From Microbacterium fluvii (lineage in GTDB: Bacteria; Actinomycetota; Actinomycetes; Actinomycetales; Microbacteriaceae), in assembly GCF_025515205.1 (NCBI RefSeq), contig NZ_JAOPFX010000004.1:248001-312000 (forward strand): a stretch of 64,000 nt of DNA. Direction: 5' to 3'. The position numbers and the translations under genes are program-made. The notes beneath the pieces are model-generated. The model was given only the letters and a program-made list of their open reading frames with translations, was not told where the DNA came from and did no database searches. Shown one piece after another: positions 8,069 through 16,674 of the stretch; within the stretch, counting starts at the first letter, position 1; the number at the start of each line of letters is the position of its first letter.

Positions 8069-9070
8069 GTGGTGGAATCCACGCGACGCGCACTCCCCCC
8101 GCGGCATCGACGCCTGCGCCGCGGGGCGCGGATGCTGCGCGCCCTCGCCCTGACGGGTGGCGCCGTCTTGGTGGTCGGGGCGACCGTCGCGGTCACTGCT
8201 GCGCTCACGGGTGGCCCCGTCGCCGCGGGTCTCGCGCTTGGAGCGGCCGACGCGGTGACCGCCGAGGTCGTGCAGCCCGTGTCGATCAAGGTGCTGCCTG
8301 CCCCCCGCATCGAGGCGGCGCCGCAGGCGGGGGAGGCGGAACCCGGCGCCGAGATCTGCGACCTGCCCGCCGTGCGCAAGGCCCTGAAGAAGGGCGACGA
8401 CGACGTGGTGATCGCGGCAGCGGGCGGCGGTGCTGCCTTCCGTGCGGCAGTCGCCGACGGTCGGGCCGACTGCATCCGTCTCGACGACCCGACCAGGGCG
8501 TGGGTCGTCGTCAACAAGACCCACCCTTACGACCCCGCCGACTATCGCCCCGACGATCTGCATACCGTCAGTGGGGTGCGCAGCCTCTCGGGGGGATCGC
8601 TGCGGGCCGATGCCGCGGCCGCCCTCTCGACGATGGTCGCCGCCGCGGCATCGGCGGGCGAGGTCGCCATGGAGAGCGGCTACCGCTCGTTCGCGACCCA
8701 GACCTCGACCTACAACGGACAGGTCGCCGCCCGGGGCGTGGAGAAGGCCGACCTCGTCAGCGCACGGCCGGGCTATAGCGAGCACCAGTCGGGACTCACG
8801 GCCGACCTCGTCCCCTGCAGCGGCGGCCGGTGCGCCACCCTCGACGACCTCGCCGGCTCTGCGCAGGGCGACTGGATCGCCGCGCACGCCTGGGAGTACG
8901 GCTGGATCGTGCGCTACGAGACCGACTGCACCGACGTCACCGGCTACCTCCCCGAACCGTGGCACGTGCGCTACATCGGCCGAGAGCTCGCGGCGGCCTA
9001 CCACGAGGGCGGATGGCACACCCTGGAGGAGTTCTTCGGGCTGCCGGCGGCGCCCGACTACTCGGAGTGA
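8069..9070 (+). CDS. VanY-type D-alanyl-D-alanine carboxypeptidase (M15), secreted or membrane-anchored
   Basis: 333 residues. An Arg-rich start and one hydrophobic segment (about residues 21-50) form a signal anchor; the rest is extracellular. The C-terminal M15B domain has the zinc-binding SEHQSGLTADL motif (SxHxxGxAxD type) and the EPWHVRY motif (ExxWH), preceded by the SGYRSF substrate block. It should trim the terminal D-Ala from peptidoglycan stem peptides. The start is chosen at GTG 8069 because GACAAT lies 6 nt upstream; GTG 8072 is equally in frame and ATG 8018 seems too far upstream. It is divergent from the radical SAM gene. Confidence 0.85.
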   Translation: MVESTRRALPPRHRRLRRGARMLRALALTGGAVLVVGATVAVTAALTGGPVAAGLALGAADAVTAEVVQPVSIKVLPAPRIEAAPQAGEAEPGAEICDLPAVRKALKKGDDDVVIAAAGGGAAFRAAVADGRADCIRLDDPTRAWVVVNKTHPYDPADYRPDDLHTVSGVRSLSGGSLRADAAAALSTMVAAAASAGEVAMESGYRSFATQTSTYNGQVAARGVEKADLVSARPGYSEHQSGLTADLVPCSGGRCATLDDLAGSAQGDWIAAHAWEYGWIVRYETDCTDVTGYLPEPWHVRYIGRELAAAYHEGGWHTLEEFFGLPAAPDYSE

Positions 9071-9166
9071 CGGGCCCACGGCATCCTGAAACTGAGTACC
9101 ATGTTCTGTGGGATGCAATGCCAATCCCGACGTATTCGAAGCACTCGATGAGGAGAAGGAGCCGCG

Positions 9167-10330
9167 ATGGAACGCGACATCTATGACGAAGACCACGAGG
9201 CCTTCCGCGAGGTCGTCAAGGAGTTCGTGAAGCGCTACGCGACCGAAGAGAAGCGCAAGCAGTGGGAGGCCGACGGCGAAGTCGACCGCGCCACGATGCT
9301 CGCCGCCGGCGAGGCCGGCATCATCGGCCTGAGCGTGCCCGAGGAGTTCGGCGGCGCGGGCATGCTGCAGGACTACCGCTTCCGGGCGATCGTGCTCGAA
9401 GAGGTCATCGGCGCCGGCCAGGGGTCACTCGCCGGCGCGCTCGGCATCCAGGACGACCTGGCCGTGCCCTACATCGTGCACATGGGCACGCAGGAGCAGA
9501 AGCAGAAGTGGCTGCCCGGCATGGCCACCGGCGAGATCCTCGGCGCCCTCGCGATGACCGAGCCCGGCGCGGGCAGCGACCTGCGCGGCATCAAGACGAC
9601 CGCGAAGAAGGTCGACGGCGGCTACCTGGTCAACGGCGCGAAGACCTTCATCTCGAGCGGCAAGACCGCCGACATGGTCGTGACCTTCGTCAAGACCGGC
9701 GAGGGCAACCGCCCCGACGCCTTCAGCCTGCTGATCCTCGAAGACGGCATGGAGGGCTTCGAGCACGGCAAGAAGCTCGAGAAGATGGGCTTCCACGGCT
9801 GGGACACCGCCGAGCTCAGCTTCACCGACGTCTTCGTGCCCGAAGAGAACCTCATCGGCGGCAAGGAGGGCCTCGGCTTCATCCAGCTCATGATGAACCT
9901 GCCCCTCGAGCGCCTCTCGATCGGCGTGGCCGCCGCGGCCGCCGGCGAGGCCGCGTTCGCCTGGACCCGCGACTACGTCATCAGCCGCGAGGCGTTCGGA
10001 GAGCGCATCGCCGACTTCCAGAACACCCGCTTCAAGCTCGCCGACATGGCGACCACGGTCGACGTGATGTGGGCCTACATCGACCGCGCGATGGAGCTCT
10101 ACGCCGACAAGAAGCTCACCGCCGAAGAGGCCGCCAAGGTCAAGTTCTGGGCGACCGACCGCGAGGCCGAGCTGCTCGACGTGGGCGTGCAGCTGCACGG
10201 CGGCTACGGCTACATCACCGAGTACCCGATCGCACGCGCCTACCTCGACGCCCGCGTGCACCGCATCTACGGCGGAACCAACGAGATCATGCGCGACCTC
10301 GTGTCGCGCCAGATCGTCGGCAAGAAGTAG
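9167..10330 (+). CDS. Acyl-CoA dehydrogenase
   Basis: 387 residues, the usual length for a mitochondrial-type acyl-CoA dehydrogenase. Family signatures are visible: ALAMTEPGAGSDLRGI (FAD/substrate block) in the middle, the QLHGGYGYITEYPIAR motif near the C-terminus and the terminal IYGGTNEIMRDL block. It uses FAD to oxidise an acyl-CoA to the 2-enoyl-CoA in fatty acid or branched-chain amino acid breakdown; chain specificity cannot be read. AAGGAG before the ATG at 9167 gives a good RBS. A strong hairpin follows, so it is probably monocistronic. Confidence 0.95.
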   Translation: MERDIYDEDHEAFREVVKEFVKRYATEEKRKQWEADGEVDRATMLAAGEAGIIGLSVPEEFGGAGMLQDYRFRAIVLEEVIGAGQGSLAGALGIQDDLAVPYIVHMGTQEQKQKWLPGMATGEILGALAMTEPGAGSDLRGIKTTAKKVDGGYLVNGAKTFISSGKTADMVVTFVKTGEGNRPDAFSLLILEDGMEGFEHGKKLEKMGFHGWDTAELSFTDVFVPEENLIGGKEGLGFIQLMMNLPLERLSIGVAAAAAGEAAFAWTRDYVISREAFGERIADFQNTRFKLADMATTVDVMWAYIDRAMELYADKKLTAEEAAKVKFWATDREAELLDVGVQLHGGYGYITEYPIARAYLDARVHRIYGGTNEIMRDLVSRQIVGKK

Positions 10331-10355
10331 GTCGACCGCACGGTCATCGGTCCGG

Positions 10356-10396
10356 GAGCGGATGCTGCCACCTTCACAGGTACGCAGCATCCGCTC
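10356..10396 (+). terminator. GGATGC-type hairpin terminator
   Basis: Perfect 13-bp inverted repeat GAGCGGATGCTGC/GCAGCATCCGCTC with a 15-nt loop, 26 bp after the acyl-CoA dehydrogenase stop and followed by TCTCGTTCTC. Confidence 0.75.
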
Positions 10397-10450
10397 TCTC
10401 GTTCTCGCGCCCGCCTCGGCGATGGGGGTGTGTCGAGGGAGGCCGCGGAG

Positions 10451-10456
10451 TACCGT
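10451..10456 (+). promoter_or_regulatory. Probable -10 element of a leaderless promoter
   Basis: TACCGT, 7 nt before GTG 10464; it supports the short reading of the cupin gene. Confidence 0.4.
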
Positions 10457-10463
10457 TCATGCC

Positions 10464-10808
10464 GTGGACGAGGCAGACGACCCCACGATCACCGACGGCG
10501 ACCACTACACGGTCGTGTTCGAGAACGACCGTGTGCGGGTGCTCGAGTATCGTGACGTTCCCGGCGATCGCACGAACCGCCACCGGCATCCCGACAGCGT
10601 CATGGTCACGCTGAGTGCGTTCCGGCGTCGCATCTCTTCTGGCGACCGGTCGGTCGAACTCGAACTCGCGGCCGAGCAGGCGCGCTGGGTGGCAGCGCAG
10701 GAGCACGTCGGCGAGAACATCGGCGACACCCCGACGCACGCGATCTTCGTCGAGCTCAAGGGCGATGCCGCGGTCGCGATGACCACCGCTCTCGGCCCGG
10801 AGGGCTGA
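10464..10808 (+). CDS. Small cupin-fold protein
   Basis: 114 residues from GTG 10464. The sequence is one short beta-rich domain with an RHRHPDSV stretch (paired His of a cupin metal site) after a VRVLEYRDVPGD strand, and a C-terminal HAIFVELKG strand. This is the pattern of small cytosolic single-domain cupins of unknown function. An upstream ATG at 10362 is in frame, but its extension is low-complexity and overlaps the preceding terminator. It converges on the ECF gene cluster with a 6-bp gap. Confidence 0.75.
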   Translation: MDEADDPTITDGDHYTVVFENDRVRVLEYRDVPGDRTNRHRHPDSVMVTLSAFRRRISSGDRSVELELAAEQARWVAAQEHVGENIGDTPTHAIFVELKGDAAVAMTTALGPEG

Positions 10809-10814
10809 GCCGGC

Positions 10815-11399
10815 TCAGGCGCTCGGCTCTGCGGCTGCGGCCCCTGCGACCGCGGGCTCGGCGGGGCGCCGGCGGGCGAGTCGGGCGACGCCCGCCTGCC
10901 GCAGCCGGTCGGCGATGACGATGCCGAGCCACGTGCCCACGAGGCACGAGGCGAGCGTCACGGCGAAGAACGCGATCTGCGCCCACACGGGCATCGCCCA
11001 CAGGTCGAAGTAGGTCGCCGACAGCAGGGGGTAGGCGATGCCGACCGCCACAGCACCGGCGTAGTGCTGCCAGAGCGTCCACCAGCGATAGAGCACGATG
11101 AGGAACCCGACCTCGGCGAAGAACGCCCACCAGACCGCGGCGCCGAGGAACGGGAAGACGACCAGGCCCGAGAGCAGCCCGACCAGCAGACCCGCGAAGG
11201 GTCGCTGCAGCAGTCGCAGGCCGATCGTGGCCGGCAGCAGCCAGAGGCCGGCGAACGCCATCGCAGCGACGGGCGCGATGGGGGTGAGCACCGACGAGGC
11301 CCAGCCCGCGCCCCAGAGCATCACGCCACCGGCCACGCCGATGGCGGCGCAGGTCATGAGATACGCGGTCGTGACACGCCCGCGGGTGGTGCCGCTCAC
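10815..11399 (-). CDS. ECF transporter S-component, YkoE-like (second copy)
   Basis: 194 residues with five or six hydrophobic segments and an Ala/Arg-rich tail. The pattern (YLMTCAAIGVAGGV, then a LLPATIGLRLLQRPFAG segment) matches the YkoE-type substrate-binding subunits of energy-coupling factor transporters, whose known members take up thiamine or its pyrimidine (HMP). The GTG start overlaps the stop of the siderophore-interacting gene (GTGA), so it is translated as the last gene of the ECF operon. It differs clearly from the other S-component at the head of the cluster, so it probably binds another ligand. A metal, siderophore or haem ligand is a conjecture from its neighbour. Confidence 0.75.
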   Translation of the reverse strand: MSGTTRGRVTTAYLMTCAAIGVAGGVMLWGAGWASSVLTPIAPVAAMAFAGLWLLPATIGLRLLQRPFAGLLVGLLSGLVVFPFLGAAVWWAFFAEVGFLIVLYRWWTLWQHYAGAVAVGIAYPLLSATYFDLWAMPVWAQIAFFAVTLASCLVGTWLGIVIADRLRQAGVARLARRRPAEPAVAGAAAAEPSA

Positions 11400-12271
11400 G
11401 CGGCGGCCTCCGCACGCTGCGACTTCGGGGTGGGCGAGGCGGCGCCCACGCGCCAGTAGCCGCAGAAGCTGATGAGGTCTTTGTCGACGCCGCGTGCGAC
11501 GAGATGGCGACGGGCCGAAGTCGGCAGCGCCTGCTCGCCGGCGAGGTAGGCGTGGAAGTCGGCGGCCGGATACTCGGCGTCGGTCAGCGCCTCCAAGCGC
11601 GCCAGTGCGAGCGTGCCGGGCTTGTCGTCGTGGTCTCGGACGATCCACTCGACCTCGATGCCGGCGGGGTGGGGGAACTCCAGCGCGTCGTCGAGCGAGG
11701 GCACCTCGATGATCGCGCGGCCGCTCGCGCTCGCCGGCAGCGTCGCGCAGATCGACGAGACCGCAGGCAGTGCCGTCTCGTCGACGACGAGCAGCACGTG
11801 CTCGGTGCCTCGGTCGGGGTTGAAGGCGAGCCCCTCGTCGATGAGCCCCACGCTGGTGCCCGGCTCGACGGTCTCTGCCCAGCGCGAGGCCGGGCCGGCG
11901 GTGCCGTCTTCGACGGAGCCGTGCAGCACGAAGTCGACGTCGATCTCGGCCCCGCGCTCGCCCGCGGCGGGGCGAAAGGCCCGCACCGAGTAGTTGCGCA
12001 TCACCGGCCGCACGCCGTCGGGGATGCGCAGGTACTTGAGGTAGCCCAGCATCCGGTTGGCCTTCGCCGGGATGCGCTCCATGCCCTCCTCGCCGCCCAG
12101 CGGCAGGAAGATGCGGAACCACTGGTCGTAGCCCATCGGTCGGAACCGCTCGATGTCGCCGCCGCCGAGGGTCACCCGCATCCAGTGCGGCGACAGCCGC
12201 TCTCGGCGCAGCACGGTGACGTGCAGCAGCTCCTGCGATTCGGGCTTGACCAGCCGGCTGAACGAGACCAT
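11396..12271 (-). CDS. Siderophore-interacting FAD-binding protein (ViuB/SIP family)
   Basis: 291 residues. The N-terminal FAD-binding beta-barrel has the R92-N-Y94-S95 motif (RxYS) and a YDQWFRIFLP strand; the C-terminal half is the NAD(P)H/siderophore-binding part, with the conserved E-H-x-LLVVDETALPA block and the FCGYWRVG terminus. Family members reduce ferric siderophore complexes in the cytoplasm to release Fe(II). It sits between the ECF T-component (11 bp upstream) and the second S-component (4-nt overlap), which strongly suggests co-expression. This links the ECF module to iron, although the S-component fold looks thiamine-like. Confidence 0.92.
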   Translation of the reverse strand: MVSFSRLVKPESQELLHVTVLRRERLSPHWMRVTLGGGDIERFRPMGYDQWFRIFLPLGGEEGMERIPAKANRMLGYLKYLRIPDGVRPVMRNYSVRAFRPAAGERGAEIDVDFVLHGSVEDGTAGPASRWAETVEPGTSVGLIDEGLAFNPDRGTEHVLLVVDETALPAVSSICATLPASASGRAIIEVPSLDDALEFPHPAGIEVEWIVRDHDDKPGTLALARLEALTDAEYPAADFHAYLAGEQALPTSARRHLVARGVDKDLISFCGYWRVGAASPTPKSQRAEAAA

Positions 12272-12282
12272 GTGTACTCCGA

Positions 12283-13122
12283 TCAGATGAGGGCGAGCGC
12301 CCAGGGGTAGGTGGACCAGAAGACGGCGGCGGATGCCGCCCAGAAGGCCAGCACGAACACGGTGTCGCGCACGCGCCACCGCACGAGGTGCCGCTCGGTG
12401 CGGTCGGGGTGGGCGCCGAAGGCGCGGGCGTCCATCGCGAGGGCGACCCGCTCGGCGTGCCGGATCGCCCCCGCCAGCAGCGGCACGACATAGCCCGCCC
12501 ATCGGGCGGCGGCGGCGAACGGCCCGCGGCCGCCGTGGGCGCCGCGCACGCGATGGGCCTGGCGGATCACCTCGAGTTCGTGGCCGAAGCGGGGGACGAA
12601 CCGGAAGGCCGCGATCGCGGTGTAGCCGATTCGGTAGGGCACCCGCAGCTGCTGCACGAGCGACCGTGCGAGATCGGGACCCGTCGTGGTGAGGCCCGCC
12701 GGCAGGGCGAGGGCGAGGATCGCGCCGAGCCGAAGGCCCGTCGCGAGACCGATCGCGAAGGCGCCGACGTGCATCGTCCAGCCGCCCAGCTGCCACACGA
12801 CGGGGGTGTCGGCGACCTGCGACTGATCGGTCCACAGGGCGAACCCGAATCCGATGGCGGCGATCCCCAGCGGCACTGCGACGAGCAGGATCAGCGCGAG
12901 GCGCCGCGTGAAGCGTGCGCCGACCACGATGACGGCGTAGGCGAGCAGCAGGAACGCGGCCGGTGTCGCGAGGTCGCGCACGAACACCAGCAGCAGCATC
13001 GCCGGGGCGGGCGCGGCGAGCTTGGCGAGCGGGTTGAGTCCGTACAAGAAGTGCACGGGGGCGGTGGAGGCCGCCTCGGCGTAGGGATCGACGGATGCTG
13101 CCGCCTGCGTGTCGGTCGTCAT
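12283..13122 (-). CDS. ECF transporter T-component (EcfT)
   Basis: 279 residues. An N-terminal soluble stretch is followed by several membrane segments and the long amphipathic coupling helices of EcfT: the first carries the RQAHRVRGA signature, the second AMDARAFGA (two Ala-Arg-Gly-type motifs that dock onto the ATPases). It connects the ATPase pair to the S-components in the membrane. ATG 13122 overlaps the ATPase stop (ATGA). Confidence 0.92.
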   Translation of the reverse strand: MTTDTQAAASVDPYAEAASTAPVHFLYGLNPLAKLAAPAPAMLLLVFVRDLATPAAFLLLAYAVIVVGARFTRRLALILLVAVPLGIAAIGFGFALWTDQSQVADTPVVWQLGGWTMHVGAFAIGLATGLRLGAILALALPAGLTTTGPDLARSLVQQLRVPYRIGYTAIAAFRFVPRFGHELEVIRQAHRVRGAHGGRGPFAAAARWAGYVVPLLAGAIRHAERVALAMDARAFGAHPDRTERHLVRWRVRDTVFVLAFWAASAAVFWSTYPWALALI

Positions 13123-14921
13123 GCGGTCGCCCCCGGGAGGTCGGCCAGGCGCGAGACGCGGGCGAGGTCGGGGTGGCGCTCGAGCCCGCGCAGCGCGCGA
13201 CTCAGGGGCGGCAGCCGCAGGCCCGCCCCGGCGATGAGCTCGGCATCCGCGAAGATCTCCGGCGTCGAGGCGTGGGCGATCGCGCGGCCGTCGGCCATGA
13301 CGACGGTGCGGTCGGCGTACTCGGTGACCAGCTGCATGTCGTGGGTCACCACGATGATGGTCGTGCCCTCGCCGTTCAGCTCTCGCAGCAGCTCGAGCAG
13401 CTCTTCGGCGCGGGCCCGGTCTTGGCCGAACGTCGGCTCGTCGAGGGCGAGCACGGGCGCCCCGGCCACGAGCGCGGTGCCCACCGACAGGCGACGCTTC
13501 TGCCCGCCCGAGAGCAGGAAGGGGTGCGTGCGTGCCTTCTCTGCCAGGCCGAATCGCTCGAGCACCTCCTCGGTGCGCGCGGTGACCTCGTCGTCGGAGA
13601 TGTGCTGACGACGCAGGCCGTGGGCGAGCTCGTCGAAGACCGTGTGCGCGATGAACTGGTGCTCGGGGTTCTGGAAGACGAAGCCGATGCGCTGCGACAG
13701 CGTGCGGGAGTCGGCGCGTGCGACGTCGAGGCCGTCGATCGTGACGGTGGCCTTCGGGGGCGTCACGACTCCGGCGATCGCCTGGATCAGGCTCGTCTTG
13801 CCCGCGCCGTTGGCACCAACGACGGCGACGAACTCGCCCGGGTGCACCTCGAGGTCGACCTCGTGCAGCACCTCGGCGCGCCCTCGGCGCAGCGAGAGCC
13901 CGCGCACCCGGATGAGCGCCTCCGCTTCGCGCCCCGTCCGTCGAGTTCCGGGCGCCTCGTGACCCGTCCCTTGGATTCCGGTCGCCTCGCGAGCCGAAGG
14001 CGAGACGAAACGCCCCGTACCCTCCGAGGCCTCCAGCCCCGCCCGCAACTCCTCCGGCGTCAGCGGCAGCGGGTCGAGCGCGTACCCGGCCGCCCGCAGC
14101 CGCAGCGCGGCGATCGCCGACACCGGCAGCCACACACCCAAGGCGTGCAGTTCGTCGGCACGCTCGCGCAGCACGGCGTCGACCGGCCCGTCGGCGACGA
14201 CCGACCCTGCCTGGTCGAGCACGACGACGCGATCGACGAACCCGACGGCGGCGTCGAGGTTGTGCTCGACGAGCACGATGGCGCGGTCGCCCGCGGCGAC
14301 GAGATCGGCCAGCGCCGCATAGACCTCTTCGATGCCGGCCGGGTCGAGGTTCGCGGTCGGCTCGTCGAGCACCAGCAGCGGCGAGCCCATCGCGAGGGCG
14401 CACGCGATCGCGAGCCGCTGGCGGCCGCCGCCCGACAGGCGATCGGGGTTGTCGTGCCGTCGCTCCCACAGGCCGACGCGGCGCAGTGCCGCCTCGGCGC
14501 GCGTCAGCACCTCGTCGACCGGCACCCGCAGGTTCTCGGGCCCGAAGGCCACCTCGTCGAGCAGCGTGCCGGTGACCAGCTGGGCATCGGGATCCTGGAA
14601 CACCATGCCCACGCGCGTCGACAGCTCGGCCACCGTCGTCGTCGCCGTGTCGAGGCCGTCGACCTCGACGGTGCCGGAGAGGGCCGCGGGAACCGCGTGC
14701 GGAATGAGCCCGTTGAGAGCGAGGGCGAGCGTCGACTTTCCCGAGCCGCTCGGACCCAGCAGCAGCACGACCTCGCCGGGGGCGACCTCGAAGCTCACGC
14801 GGGACGGGGTGGCGGCATCCGCTTCGTCATGCGTGATCGCGACGTCGCGCACGCGCAGCAGCGGTGCGACGGGGCCGCTCGCCGCGAGTGCGGCAGACGG
14901 CTCGCGCTCGGGAGAGGTCAC
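13119..14921 (-). CDS. ECF transporter ATP-binding protein with two fused ABC domains
   Basis: 600 residues made of two complete ABC ATPases. Domain 1 has Walker A GPSGSGKST (56-64), signature LSGGGRQRL and Walker B LLVLDEPT. Domain 2 (from about 340) has Walker A GANGAGKTS (about 370), signature LSGGQKRRL and Walker B VLALDEPTFG. A Pro/Thr-rich linker joins them. Fused A and A' domains are typical of the YkoD type of dedicated ECF transporters. The start is GTG 14921. It is the second gene of the operon and powers either S-component through EcfT. Confidence 0.94.
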   Translation of the reverse strand: MTSPEREPSAALAASGPVAPLLRVRDVAITHDEADAATPSRVSFEVAPGEVVLLLGPSGSGKSTLALALNGLIPHAVPAALSGTVEVDGLDTATTTVAELSTRVGMVFQDPDAQLVTGTLLDEVAFGPENLRVPVDEVLTRAEAALRRVGLWERRHDNPDRLSGGGRQRLAIACALAMGSPLLVLDEPTANLDPAGIEEVYAALADLVAAGDRAIVLVEHNLDAAVGFVDRVVVLDQAGSVVADGPVDAVLRERADELHALGVWLPVSAIAALRLRAAGYALDPLPLTPEELRAGLEASEGTGRFVSPSAREATGIQGTGHEAPGTRRTGREAEALIRVRGLSLRRGRAEVLHEVDLEVHPGEFVAVVGANGAGKTSLIQAIAGVVTPPKATVTIDGLDVARADSRTLSQRIGFVFQNPEHQFIAHTVFDELAHGLRRQHISDDEVTARTEEVLERFGLAEKARTHPFLLSGGQKRRLSVGTALVAGAPVLALDEPTFGQDRARAEELLELLRELNGEGTTIIVVTHDMQLVTEYADRTVVMADGRAIAHASTPEIFADAELIAGAGLRLPPLSRALRGLERHPDLARVSRLADLPGATA

Positions 14922-14973
14922 GGGTTCGTCCAGACGGGGAGCGGAAACGGTCGCTCCCCAACTTAGCCGACCC

Positions 14974-15528
14974 TTACTTGGCGCCGCGACGGGCGGCTCG
15001 CCCCACCCCCGCGCGCTTCAGTCCTGCCGCGATCGCCAGGCCCGCGGCCGTCCACACCACCGGGCCCACGATGAACATCGCGAGGTAGACGACGCGCGCC
15101 CACACCGCGAAGCGGTCGAGGTCGGCGGCGAACCAGATCGGCACGGCGATGATCGCGCCCACGATGACGGCCGAGACGAAGAAGCGCCAGGCATCCCAGA
15201 CGCGGTAGCGGCCGATCGCGGCGATGAGCTCCTGCAGGCCGCCGATGAGGAGGGCCGTGCCGATGTAGCGGCCGATCCACACCGGCGCGACGGCGCTGGC
15301 GACCAGGGCCGCGAGCACGTGCGTGATGAGCGCGACCCACGGCAGCCGCAGCAGCGCCTGCGCGATGACGCCCGGCAGCACGTGCACGCCGAGCACAAGG
15401 CCGTAGAGGATCGGCACGGCGGCAGAGACCGGCGCGCTCACGGCACCGGCCGCAGCCGACAGGGCACCGGTTCCGACGCCGATCGCGGCGCACGTGAGCA
15501 GCACGCTCGTCGACAGGGTTCGGGCCAC
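14974..15528 (-). CDS. ECF transporter S-component, YkoE-like (first copy)
   Basis: 184 residues with about five membrane segments; the first reads VLLTCAAIGVGTGAL and the second YGLVLGVHVLPGVIAQALLR, matching YkoE-type S-components (HMP/thiamine binding in characterised members). A basic tail ends the protein. The start is taken at GTG 15528 because TACGCT lies 6 nt upstream (15535-15540); the frame stays open to 15672 but the extension is not hydrophobic and looks non-coding. It heads the ECF operon, 52 bp before the ATPase gene. Confidence 0.75.
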   Translation of the reverse strand: MARTLSTSVLLTCAAIGVGTGALSAAAGAVSAPVSAAVPILYGLVLGVHVLPGVIAQALLRLPWVALITHVLAALVASAVAPVWIGRYIGTALLIGGLQELIAAIGRYRVWDAWRFFVSAVIVGAIIAVPIWFAADLDRFAVWARVVYLAMFIVGPVVWTAAGLAIAAGLKRAGVGRAARRGAK

Positions 15529-15534
15529 GGCACC

Positions 15535-15540
15535 AGCGTA
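15535..15540 (-). promoter_or_regulatory. Probable -10 element of the ECF operon
   Basis: TACGCT on the minus strand, 6 nt before GTG 15528; consistent with a leaderless operon mRNA. No riboswitch-like structure is evident between this and the pirin gene, although thiamine operons often carry one. Confidence 0.4.
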
Positions 15541-15693
15541 GACCGCGTGCTCGCCCCCGCGCGTCGCGGTCGGCCCGTGCATATCCCGGTCCGCGCACGG
15601 CTCACTGACATTGTGGGCGGCGCGCCGGTGACGGATGCTGCACGCCCGCGTGTCGGCGAGAACCTCACCCACTTGTGCGCAGAGCCGCCGACC

Positions 15694-16674
15694 TCAGATG
15701 CGGCGGCGGCGCCGTGTGAGGCGCACGGCGGGCATCGGCGGGGCAGGGATGCGCTCGGCGCCGTGCCCCACGACGTGCCCGAACCGCGGGGCGTCGGCCT
15801 CCCACGCCTCGCGGGCCTCGACGATCTCTTCGTGGGTGCGGGCGACGAAGTTCCACCACATCACGATGTCGTCTTCGAAGGGCTCGCCGCCCAGCACCAA
15901 CACCGTCGCCGGCTGATCGGCGCTGATCTCGATCGCCTCGCGTGCGACGCCGAGGTACAGAAGCTGCAGGCCGGCGACCGCGGTGGGGGCGGCATCCGCG
16001 TGCACATGCGCGACACCTTCGACGCCGACGATGCCGTACTCCCACTGCGGATGCAGCGGCAGCCGCACGCGGGAACCGGCGGGAATCCGCACCTCCGCGC
16101 CGACGATCGGCGTGTAGACGCCGGCGGGCGAGTGCACGCCGGCGAACTCGCCGAGCACGACGGTGGCTTCGGCATCCGCCCCCGCCAGCGCCGGCAGCGA
16201 CAGCTCGGGCAGCGTGCGGTGCTGCTCGAACGCCGGCGGCCCGTGCCGCCGCGACTCGGGCAGGGCGACCCACAGCTGCAGGGCGTCGAGGGGCACATCG
16301 CCCTCGCCCATGGAGTACTCGGAGTGTGCGATGCCCGCGCCGCTGGTCATGAGGTTGAGGGCCCCGCGCTGCACGAGCACGTCGCTGCCGAGGGTGTCTC
16401 GGTGGCGCACCTCTCCGACGAGCGGCCACGTCACCGTCTGCAGGCCGATGTGCGGATGCGGCTCGACCCGCATCGTGGTCACCTGCGGCCCGAAGCGGTC
16501 GAGAAAGCACCATGCGCCGATCAGCGGCAGGTCGCGCTGAGGGAGGGCCCGGTGCACCTCCATCGCGCGGATGCCGCCGAGGGGCACTTCGCGCGAGGCC
16601 AGCAGCAGCGCGCGGGGCCCGTCGCACTCGGCGGGCGACTCGAGCTCCGGGGCGCCCGCGTCGAGCCTGGTCAT
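15694..16674 (-). CDS. Pirin family protein
   Basis: 326 residues, bicupin. The metal-binding set of pirins is visible: H73-P-H75 in HPHIGLQTVTW and H117-S-E119 in GIAHSEYSMGEG. The C-terminal cupin holds the PFEDDIVMWWNFV stretch typical of actinobacterial pirins. Characterised pirins are non-haem iron proteins, some with quercetinase activity; the substrate here is unknown. ATG 16674 overlaps the stop of the upstream acetyltransferase gene (ATGA), so the two are translationally coupled. Confidence 0.93.
   Translation of the reverse strand: MTRLDAGAPELESPAECDGPRALLLASREVPLGGIRAMEVHRALPQRDLPLIGAWCFLDRFGPQVTTMRVEPHPHIGLQTVTWPLVGEVRHRDTLGSDVLVQRGALNLMTSGAGIAHSEYSMGEGDVPLDALQLWVALPESRRHGPPAFEQHRTLPELSLPALAGADAEATVVLGEFAGVHSPAGVYTPIVGAEVRIPAGSRVRLPLHPQWEYGIVGVEGVAHVHADAAPTAVAGLQLLYLGVAREAIEISADQPATVLVLGGEPFEDDIVMWWNFVARTHEEIVEAREAWEADAPRFGHVVGHGAERIPAPPMPAVRLTRRRRRI

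Noticed and set aside
13119..14921. Thiamine riboswitch before the ECF operon
   Set aside because: No THI-box-like conserved sequence was seen between 15529 and 15693, and the promoter looks leaderless.
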